A DNA stretch of 64,000 nt from Paramacrobiotus metropolitanus (lineage: Eukaryota; Tardigrada; Eutardigrada; Parachela; Macrobiotidae): NCBI RefSeq assembly GCF_019649055.1, contig NW_026570242.1:1054001-1118000 (forward strand). The letters run 5' to 3'. Position numbers and translations under genes: made by a program. The notes below the pieces were generated by a model that was given only the letters and a program-made list of their open reading frames with translations, ran no database searches and was not told the origin of the DNA. Positions 44,401 through 52,865 of the stretch are shown here, piece after piece. Within the stretch, counting starts at the first letter, position 1. Each line of letters starts with the position of its first letter.

Positions 44401-45660
44401 TGAGCTTCCGCTTAACTGGGATATATTCCGTTTCTATCTCCGGGGATGCCGAGCGTTCTAAATCCCGGTCCCTCTGCTGGATGTTGTCAACCATCCGCTG
44501 GAGGAATGGTGGAAGCGAGGAGTCTCCTTGTGAGTCCTTTTTCTCCCGCTTGACCTTGGGTGCCTCTTTTGGAGGCTTCCCTTCGGCCCAGTTGCGGATT
44601 TCGTTAATCCAACCTTCAATACTTTGGCCGGGTTTCAACTCGGGCCTGGGCCCCCGATTCTTGTCGGGTTCCTGTCGGCTCGATGTTGACTCTGGTTCGC
44701 TATCCGAGGATGGTAGCTCGGGTCGGACCTTTCTTCGGCCCTTGTTACGGCGAACTTCTACGTCCGAGACATCGGTATCTCCGCCGCCGCGAGGTTTCTT
44801 AGGCAGTCGGTTCGGAGACTCCTTCTTTGAGGTCGACTTCTTAGCCTCACGCTTCTTCCGTACGGTAGTGGAGTTGGCCGAATGGACCACTAAGCCGCTA
44901 AAAGTCGGCATTTCTTCGTCTTCGATCTCCACTGATGGCCGCCGTTTAGGATCAACCATTCGATTTGACGGGACCACGGACGCCTTTTGGGGTACCGTGG
45001 CCTTCGAGGCTTCTTGTCCGCTAACTGGGTAAGGTGCGATAGGGTGTGGCGCCGGGAGTTCTCCGGAGGCTCGCTTCTTCCGATAGTCAGCACCCATCTG
45101 CTGGACTATCTCCTTCATCCGCTCGGTCAGGTTATGGTACTCACGGATGGTCTCGTTGGAGTCGTTGTCGGGCAGGTTGTCGCGGCGACTGTTGAGGGCG
45201 TTGTAGTAGTTACGCTCCGCGCTCGCGGCCCTATTGATGCAGTCATCCCTTTCGGTCATGGTCAGATCCTTTATGGAGTCCATGGCCGGGTCATTATGGT
45301 ACTGACGGTGAGTCTGGTTACTAACCGCGGGCCCTAATTGGGGCTGCACAGCCGGTTGTAACTGACTTTCGACCGTCACTTCGGCGGCTATGTCCGGCAC
45401 CGAGGTTGACATCGATGGTGTGCTGCCCGGCTCCTTTGCCGCTATCTCCAATTTTGCCGGAGACGAAGTATCCATCCGTTCTTGGGAGGCTTGCCGAGGG
45501 GTCCGTTTCGGGGAAAACCTCGGTGGCGGAGGCTGGATAGGGGTCATACTGGGTAACCGGTTCGGTTGAGACAGAGCCCTAGTTGGGGACACCTGTTTCA
45601 CCGGGGACCTGCTCCGTCCACTAGTTGACCGAGGCTCGGTCGAGAGCCTTGATGTTGACC
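44390..45660 (-). CDS. Giant element, Ser/Arg/Lys-rich ORF with conserved HSAN motif
   Basis: The frame ends at 44390 and is open upstream past 45601 to about 45730, where it connects with the 46-kb coiled coil once a 47-bp duplication is taken into account. It contains a helical coiled stretch (ERNYYNALNSRRDNLPDND) and FSGLVVHSANSTTVRKKREA, which is matched by FGASVIHSANSQRAKQPRKG in the second copy. Lys/Arg/Ser-rich disorder and a short helical segment (IEGWINEIRNWAEGK) follow. It has no enzyme motif. The stop codon overlaps the ATG of the next frame. Confidence 0.5.
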
Positions 45661-45723
45661 GAAGGTCGTTTAACAGGGCTTGTTGCCACTGTCGCTCCTC
45701 TTCGCTATCCTCCGCGCCGTAAA

Positions 45724-45817
45724 CGTTAGGGTCATCATCATTACCTCCCGAGTTGTCAGGTTCGGTTTCACGTTAGGGTCATCATCATTACCTCCCGAGT
45801 TGTCAGGTTCGGTTTCA
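45724..45817. repeat. 47-bp exact tandem duplication that breaks the coding frame
   Basis: A unit beginning acgttagggtcatcatc and ending ggttcggtttc occurs twice in a row (45724-45770 and 45771-45817) without a mismatch that I can see. Because 47 is not a multiple of three, the second copy throws the reading frame from the 46056 frame out of the 45601 frame. Confidence 0.85.
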
Positions 45818-46084
45818 CGGATGAGGTCGATTTTGGGCTGGCCTTCCTCCAGGGGTGGTTCGCGGATGTATACGGCCGGGTTGATCCTCGGGTTCCGTAA
45901 CAGCTGGACATAGTCCAAAACCACCCTCGGTAACCTCTGTGTTCGAAGTACCTGCATTTCGCTCCGGAGGGCCATAAGTCTTCGGATATAAGTGTCGCGG
46001 TCGGCCGCAAAGTCCAAGATCTTCTGGGTTATGCGGTTCCGGTCTCTTGACGACATCTTATGTTCGAGCTGTCCGCCGGAAAGT
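45818..46084 (-). CDS. Giant element, coiled-coil segment
   Basis: This frame is open from about 46090 with residues KKSELSGGQLEHKMSSRDR. It passes the ATG at 46056 and continues as a coiled coil (DFAADRDTYIRRLMALRSEM) up to the 47-bp duplication, after which the same frame gives nonsense to 45670. It continues the helix that ends the preceding frame (QVKQAEFYRIIQ), so a small frame change near 46085 has interrupted one coding sequence. Confidence 0.5.
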
Positions 46085-47902
46085 TCACTCTTCTTGGATG
46101 ATCCGGTAGAACTCTGCCTGCTTAACCTGGTCCACCAGTTGGTTGTGGTAGGCTAAGGCTTCCCGTTCCGTTGCGGTTAGGTCCTGTTGGGTCACCTGTA
46201 GTACTCACTGAGGCTGGGGGGCCGTCTTGTGGCTCTCACCCGGCGTCGGTCGTACCTTCTGACGGGGCTTCGATGGGTCTGAAGTCGTTTCCCGCATCAC
46301 AATCTCTCGGACCTGTTCGAGGGTCCGGACTTGTCTCGGTGGTGATGAGAACAGCTTCCGTTTCGGGCCTGCTTCCTCATCCCTGTCCTTCGACCGAGGC
46401 TTCCTCGCGAACTTAGGCGAATCTGGGCCTCCGGGCTGATGAATAGCCCTACCGTCCGGGGTTCTCTCCGGGTCATCGGACTGTTCAGTCGGACGTCGGA
46501 TGACGAGCACCTGTTCCGTTCGTTTTGACCGAGCCGAACCACCTATTGGGGGTACCGGCAGTGTTGTTGGCCTCGGTGCCTTACTTGTACTCGGTGGGTC
46601 CGGGGTTAAGTCCCGTGTCCGAGCGTAAGCTTCCCGTTCCGCTGTGGAGGGTTCGAGGTTCTGTTCTTCACCTTCTGAGGGTGGAACATCCATAGGTTCA
46701 CCGGGCGGCGTAGCTGGTCCTGCGGGTGGCTTAGCCTGTCGCTTGTTACGGTAGTAACCCTCGGTGATCCGCTTTATGTCTTGCTGCGCCTGTATTAGGG
46801 TCTCCTCGGTGTCCGAAGATCTCGCTACCGATAGGGTAAGTATGGTGGCAATGGTCTTCCGGCTCGTGTCCAAGGTATTGGTGTCAACGTCGAGCCTTGC
46901 CGCCCTAGGGTCCCAGGCGTTCATAGCATGCAGTTGGGCATGCATCTCATGGCTGGCATCCTCGGCTCGCTGAAGTGCTCGTCGGATGGTTTCCTCCATT
47001 CCGGGTACTACCAGTGGCCAATTTCCTGACGGTGGAGTAGCCGTCGAGGGTGGCTTAATGGTCTGTCTCCGGGTTGGCTGGTCAGATGTACCCTGCTCTG
47101 GGGGTTCAATCTGCCTAATCCGAGACTGATCTTTGGGGGCTCGGTATGCCTCTCGCCGTTTTTTGGCCTGCTTTTCTTCCTCATAATCCCGGATGAAGCC
47201 CGAGAGCCAAAGCACGCATGATTGCAGCTGAGCCTGGCTGTACTGGTGTTTCGGAGTTTCCGGGTGTAGAAGTATCCGAGTTGCCCGGGTATGGTTCTCA
47301 ACTCCGGTGATGTCACCATCCAATTTGAAGAATTCCGCGCTATGACGGTCGCAGCAGCCTCGGCGAGTCCGCATCTCAGTCAAGATATTATTAGCCCGAG
47401 TCATGGCTTCAACTATGTAAGGTTGAGCATCGGGCGGCAGGACTCCCGGGTCCAATATGTTTTCCATCGTCCGCACCATTGAGCGGGGTGAAAGACGCTG
47501 AGTCGGTGCAACCTGTTGGGTCGCTACCGGCCGTTCCGGTTGTTGCAATAAATTTGCAGGGGGTTGGGTCGGCGGAGTAGCCGGAGGCTGAGTTGCCTGG
47601 GTTGCCAAGGGTTGGGTCGGCTGAGTGGCCGGAGGCTGAGGTGGAACCGTTTTGCGGCTCTCTTCCTCATGCTTCCTCTTTGCTAGTGCCACTTCTAAAT
47701 CGGCTTTTAGGCTCTCCAGGTCCATTGTGGCTACTCGGTGTTGGTCTTGGATCCGCTCCTTCAGCTTCCTCTGAGCCGGGGTCCGATCCTCCAGTTGATT
47801 AGCCTGAGCGGATAAGTCCCGGACATAGCCTTCGTTAAGGGCTATGTCGTCGCGCAGAGTTTGGATCTCCTTTCTGTCGGGGCCGGTTGAAGTTGAGGTG
47901 GC
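46085..47902 (-). CDS. Giant element, long coiled-coil ORF with one internal TGA
   Basis: The frame opens at 47902 right after a TGA. It runs through EIQTLRDDIALNEGYVRDLS and the ATG at 47725, across Pro/Thr/Gln-rich repeats (PPATQPTQPLATQATQPP), coiled-coil blocks (TIRRALQRAEDASHEMHAQL; DIKRITEGYYRNKRQ) and a TATTG hairpin at about 46540, to a TGA at 46205-46207. The same frame then carries on as VTQQDLTATEREALAYHN to a second TGA at 46085. The internal TGA therefore sits inside apparently coding sequence. The family is not recognised. Confidence 0.5.
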
Positions 47903-47959
47903 TCAGGTGGGTTGACCCTCGAGGGTCCGGGGGTCCGAGGTAGGGGAAGCCCCGATGGT

Positions 47960-48418
47960 TTAGCCTGTTGAGGTCCGGGGGTCCGAGGTTGAGCCTCCTT
48001 GTGGCTTCTTTCCTCTAGCTTCCTCCGGAAGTTTCTCGGCGTGCCCACGAGCCATGTCGCGCTGTTCGGTGATGGTCCGTAGAGTCGCATCGCCCGGCTG
48101 CAGCGTGGCAATCCGCTGGGTCAGAAGGTCCGCCATTAGCTCGGTTTCGGCTAAGTCCCTCCTCAATTCTTCGGTAGTTATGGTGATACCGAAGTCCATT
48201 TCCGGTGGGTCCTCGAACATCTCGATGTCCGGTGAGGGTATCGGTGACGGAGGTTCTGACATTGGTGATGCGCTTCGGTGTGAGCCAGGGCCGGGGGTCA
48301 CTGTTGGCTCCCCATCACGGCTACGGCTCCGGCTCGGACTGTATTCCGAGTATTCATCCGAGTCCAGGTCGCCTTCTTCGGCGATGCGTCTACCGAGGTA
48401 TCCAAGTAGCGCATCCAT
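47960..48418 (-). CDS. Giant element, short acidic/coiled ORF
   Basis: This is a 152-codon frame starting MDALLGYLGRRIAEEGDLDS with a Ser/Arg/Pro middle and a helical ELRRDLAETELMADLLTQRI block. It ends at TAA 47960-47962. The next 19 codons and then the 47902 ORF are in this same frame, separated only by TAA and TGA, so this is probably the upstream part of that ORF. Confidence 0.45.
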   Translation of the reverse strand: MDALLGYLGRRIAEEGDLDSDEYSEYSPSRSRSRDGEPTVTPGPGSHRSASPMSEPPSPIPSPDIEMFEDPPEMDFGITITTEELRRDLAETELMADLLTQRIATLQPGDATLRTITEQRDMARGHAEKLPEEARGKKPQGGSTSDPRTSTG

Positions 48419-48483
48419 TCACGGATGTCGGCCGGTGCTGTCGGCATTCCAGCCTCGGTGAGTCTGGCCACTTGACGGAGGTT

Positions 48484-49220
48484 TCACGTCAAGTTGTTCC
48501 GGTCATTCAGAGACTTGGCCTGTTCACGGTCCGTGTCAAAGTAGGGCTTGCCCTTCCACTTGTTTCTACGTTCTAAGGTGGATAGGAGCGTATGGCCCTT
48601 TTCCAAGGTCTTTCTGATTTCTTGCCATTTCCAGAGTCTGGCTTCGGCTTCATCGGGCCGGTTGGATGGATCATCGGAGAGGACTATGCCGTAATTGTCG
48701 GCACGTCGCTCAATGGAAAATAAGAGTCGCGGGAGCTCGCGGGTTTCCCAGGGTTCTGTTGGGAGCCCTTCCCAGACGAGACCTGTGATGTCGGCTGTCT
48801 CCCGGTTAACTTCAGTAATTAAGTCGGAAACTCGTCGGGCAGCCTCTTGTCCGTTGAGGCTATAGGCCTGTTCACGGCGTCTTATCAACATCGTTATGAT
48901 GTTGTCGCTGAGCCTCCTCACTCGGTTGACTCTTTCCCAGAGTGCCATTCTGTCTCTGGCTCGGGGAGCACGAGTCCTTGTTGCCGAGTTTTGCGGATAG
49001 ACACAAACGCGTCTGACTTGGCTACGTCGCGTGGGGTCGGAGATGCCGGGTTTTGGTTGTCATCGATGATCCTACGCAGATTCCGGAATGCTTGCCGGGA
49101 CTGCTGAATCTGTTGCGGGGTGAAGTTAGTAACTTCAGTTGACCGTCGGAGCATGTAGGAATCATGGATGATACGGTTAATGGTTAATTCTTGGTCCAAG
49201 TACCGAGGGTCGGTCGGTAA
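48484..49220 (-). CDS. Giant element, coiled-coil segments in two overlapping frames
   Basis: Frame one (about 49220-48918) reads LDQELTINRIIHDSYMLRRS and TPQQIQQSRQAFRNLRRIID. Frame two (48948-48484) begins MALWERVNRVRRLSDNIITM and continues V(S)DLITEVNRETADITG and EKGHTLLSTLERRNK. Both are helical and charged and abut within 30 bp, which fits one coding sequence with a frame change at about 48930. No known domain. Confidence 0.45.
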
Positions 49221-49270
49221 AGTTTACTGGTGCTCGCGGTTAAGTCGCACCGCCAAGTCATCCGACTCCC

Positions 49271-50115
49271 TCAAGGTTGCGTAAACCTGTAGCCGGCTCG
49301 GGCTCGCTTCCCTGTCATCCGGGGTCCTTGTTGTTCCAGCCGAAGCCCCCGTACTTGTGTGGTTGCGACGGCTGATCCCCGTTCTGTCCCTCGGCTCGTC
49401 AATCCAGGCACATTATCCACTGTTCTAGGGGGTGCCAGAGGATGTTCGTTTCGAGCCTCTTCGATCTGGGCCTTCAGAATCCAGTAGTGGGTGTGGATCA
49501 GGTGCAGTTGTTGTCCTATTAGTGGGGTTCGCGGTAGCAGTTTCCGGAGTATTTCTACTACGTGGGTCAGAGAGCTGACCCACGTCCGTTCATTCTTCGG
49601 GTTCTCCAAGCCTTCGACTCGCATCTGGTCTCGCATTTGTTCCACCAGAGCTTCGGTATGTCCGAGCAGTGCGTGTACTTCGGTTATCGAAGGGTTGGGA
49701 GGAGGGTTGGTCGATCCAGCCAAAGCCCCCGTAGTTGCGGTTGCTAAGGCTGGCCCTCTCTCATTGGCTGGAGTCTCGGAGGTTGACTTCCGGGCTTTAA
49801 GTATGGCCCGGGTGTCCTGGATGTACTGTTCCAGCTCCTTCATCTCCGAGTTCAATCGGGTCAATTCTTGCGCGAAGTTAGGATCGCTCAACTTGAGAGC
49901 TTCTATCTTGCGCTGGACGAGGCTCCATTCGCTTTCAGCTTCCATAAGACCCAGTGTGAGTTCTTCCGAGGGTCGAATCTGCCTTCGCGATCCGGCCGAA
50001 GATGCAACCGAAGTCGGTTCAACCGTAATTGCGGTCGCCGAAGGTCTGGCTGTGGAAGGTCCGGCTGTCGAGGGTTCAACTGTCGGGGGTCCGACCGACC
50101 GTCCCCGCCGCTAAA
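49271..50115 (-). CDS. Giant element, coiled-coil ORF downstream of Gag
   Basis: The frame is open from about 50115, with a Pro/Ser/Thr/Ala-rich leader of PSTAGPSTARPSATA type. It passes the ATG at 49945 and forms a coiled coil (WSLVQRKIEALKLSDPNFAQ; TRLNSEMKELEQYIQDTRA; HTEALVEQMRDQMRV). It ends in a basic GKRARAGYRF tail at 49271. It has no enzyme motif. The following region is coding in another frame (LRESDDLAVRLNREH at about 49240). Confidence 0.5.
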
Positions 50116-50609
50116 ATTCTAGCGGACTCGCTGACCGTTGCGGAGGCTAAATCCTCGTTGAGGTTCCGAGTTGTGTCCAAAGGGTTATTCCGGTTAGTAG
50201 GGTTATCCTTATCCGGTGGTTCTGTTGGATGGCAGAGGTCGAATGAGTCTCCGGAGCTCATCGACCTTAGGCGTTTCCCTGGGATGTACCCGGGACAGGC
50301 CCGCCAACTGCCGGTTGGTATCCGCCCGGGCCCCTATTGGGGGCCGGGGACGGCGGCAGTTGCGACCGTTGGGCTGGTGGCGGGGTTGCCAATGGGGGTC
50401 GACCACCATTCTGGGGGTTCCCTCCGTTTCCCTGGCCAGGCTGTCGGTTAGGACTGCATTGGCCGCCGAATCCGCCGGCATTCTGCTGACGGGGGCGCGG
50501 GGGTGGTACGATGGTCGGGTAGTTCTGATTCGCCGAGCCTAATGGCCATCCATTATCGTACCGGTACCTCCAGTCCAGGTACCATCTCCGGTTTGGGTTG
50601 TCTTCCAGC

Positions 50610-50760
50610 CGGAGGTTGGCATAGCCACAACTCTGCTTGGTTGTGGTTGCCCCATAGGCAGTGACCGCAGGAAAATATTCCGTCCTGGGTCCACTGAAAG
50701 AACTTGGCTTCCATCCGATCGACGTAGGTTGCCTGCTGGCGAGCCTCCTGCTGTGGTGTC
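50610..50760 (-). CDS. Zinc-knuckle-like segment of Gag
   Basis: FSCGHCLWGNHNQAELWLC gives a C-x2-C-x4-H-x7-C spacing. This differs from the standard C-x2-C-x4-H-x4-C nucleocapsid knuckle, but it sits where a knuckle is expected, after the Gly-rich repeat. The neighbouring frame offers CGYANLRLEDN and better downstream sequence, so the frame change lies inside or just after this motif. Confidence 0.45.
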
Positions 50761-51467
50761 CGAGGCTGCCGTTGCACATTCTGGGGCTGGCCGCCTCCAC
50801 CCGCGCGGTTGCCGAAGTTTCCGCGGCCGCGATTCCCGCCGCCACGTCTTCCGCCGGAGCCACCATATTGTGAATCTCCACCGCGTCCATATCCGCCTCC
50901 GAAGCCGTACCCCTGGTTCTGAGGTTGGCCGAAGCCGGAGTTCTGGCCATAGCCCTGTTGGGGCTGGCCATAGCCGGGGCTCCGAGGCTGGCTGTAGCCC
51001 TGATGGGGCTGGCCATAGCCGGAGTAACCCTGGCTCTGTGGTTGGCCGTAGCCGGGGCTCCGAGGCTGACTCGGTTGGCCGCTATTTCCATAGGCTGGCG
51101 GCGTGACCATGATCCCTGTTGGGGCTCCATTCAGGTTCATCGCCGCCATTGCCGCCCAAGTCTGTTCGATCTGACCACGGGCTTGAGGGGGTGGTGTCGC
51201 CGGAGGGCTCTGTCGGTGAAGCCCCGGTTGCACGTTCTGGTAACCTGGCGAGTTGGGTTGGATGTATCCGGGAGCCGGTTGAGTCACAGGAACGGGAGTC
51301 GCCATCCTGACGGTGATGTAGTTGGTGGAGTTGCCACCTTTAACTATCTGGTACATCGGCTTTCCCCGGGTGAAGTCCCGTACGTAGTCCCGGAACTCAC
51401 GTGTCGTCTTCGGCATTCGGACGTCCAGAGCTGCCCGAAGGATTGGCTCCGTGACGTTCGTCCGCAG

Positions 51468-52060
51468 CTAGAAGACCGCCAATTCATCGGTGAGGTTGCC
51501 TCGTTGTTTGAGGTTTATGATGGCGTCATAGTACTGCTCGGGGGTCTCTTGTCCCAGCATGTACTTTCTGGTGGTGATGTCCGCCACAGCTGTGACCTGC
51601 TTGTCTGGGTCCATGAACCGGGCCGCAAATTGCTGCAGCCAGTAGTCCACGGTCCATCCGTTTTCTTCAGGTTCCAGAGTTGACTGGTTCTGGTACCATT
51701 CCAGGGCTTGTCCAGTAAGGGCGCCATCTAGCTCCGTCATAAAGGCTACGTCCGTCATTGCGACGCCGTCAGCCTCCGAGCGATAGATTCGCCGGATCTT
51801 TGTGATCCAGCCTTCCACCTTGGCCCCGTCGCCGTTGAACTTCGGCAACTCTGCCCGATTCTTCCGAGCCAAGATCCGGTTGTTCCGTTCTTCGTATCGG
51901 CGCCGGCCTTCTTCATAGCCTTCTTGTCGGGCTTGAGCAATGTCTTGCTCATCGGGTGGTGGGGTCTGGCGCTGTTGAACCGCCGGCATCGCCTGTTGGG
52001 CTACCAGAGAATTCCAAGCCACTGGGTAGGCCGCTTGCTGGTTCTGCGCAGCCGGGGCGG
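51468..52060 (-). CDS. Gag capsid (retrotransposon gag) domain of the giant element
   Basis: Within the Gag region, this segment has the canonical order of a Ty3-type capsid domain: LPKFNGDGAKVEGWITKI (target-site-like start with Trp), then FMTELDGALTGQALEWYQNQ, YWLQQFAARFMDPDK and ETPEQYYDAIINLKQRGNL. These correspond to the F-x-G-x-x-x-x-x-x-W, L-x-G-x-A-x-x-W, F-x-x-x-F and Y-x-x-x-x-L positions of the family. The frame is interrupted by TAG at 51468, and family-like sequence (TNVTEPILRAALDVRMP) continues immediately after. Confidence 0.75.
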
Positions 52061-52865
52061 GTTGAGGTGGGTAAGGTTGTGGTTAGGGTTGAGGGTATGG
52101 GTTACCAGGGGTGCCGGCTGGGGCTGTCCAGGTCCGGGCGGAGGATTCTGCGCTCCATACCCCTGGTTCGGCGGTTGGTTCGGTGCCACATACCCAGGCA
52201 TCCTCTGAAGGACTCTGTTGTGGTCAAGCCACATCCCCGGTGGTATGACCACATATTGGTCAGCCTGTGGCACCGGACCTATTGGGTCCATATTGCCTTG
52301 CCGAGGCTGGTAGGGTCCAGCGCCAACAGCGCCGGGGCCAACCAGACCTATTGGGTCACGGTTGTCTGGCCGAGGCTGCTATGGTGCGTTATCCGGATAT
52401 CCGGGGCGTACCCAGTTGCGCTGCCCTTCCGATACGGGTTGCACTTCGATCCGTGGCGGGTACGTGTTCTGGGAGCCTGAACGTTGTCGGTCCCGGTTGG
52501 AATTCCCCGAATTAGGTTGTGAGCCTCCCGCCGAAGCGTTCGTCGGCGATCGAAGTCCCATGCCAGGTCCATTTACCGGGGCTCGGAGGTTCGAGCCTCG
52601 GGGCTGGTCTTGTCCGGTTGAGGTTGATGCTACAGGCCTAGTGCCGGTTGAGAACATCGTTGTGGTAGATGTTCCTCCGTAGGCCGTAGTCGTTGTGGTA
52701 GTTGACTGGGTCTGTGCATTGGGGGTAGCCGTCGAAATGTTTCGTTCCGGCTCCGGGGCTGTCGGTACCAACGGCGGCCTCGGTGTAGGTCCAACCGAAG
52801 GTTCATTCCGGAGCATTCCGACCTGGTAGATTCGACTTTCGAGAGCCCCGTTTGACCTGTTGGGT

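Noticed and set aside
39843..51700. Long plus-strand frames opposite the element's ORFs (for example 50925-51683)
   Set aside because: They are antisense shadows of the minus-strand coding sequence, with the reversed composition of its Gly/Gln/Pro repeats.
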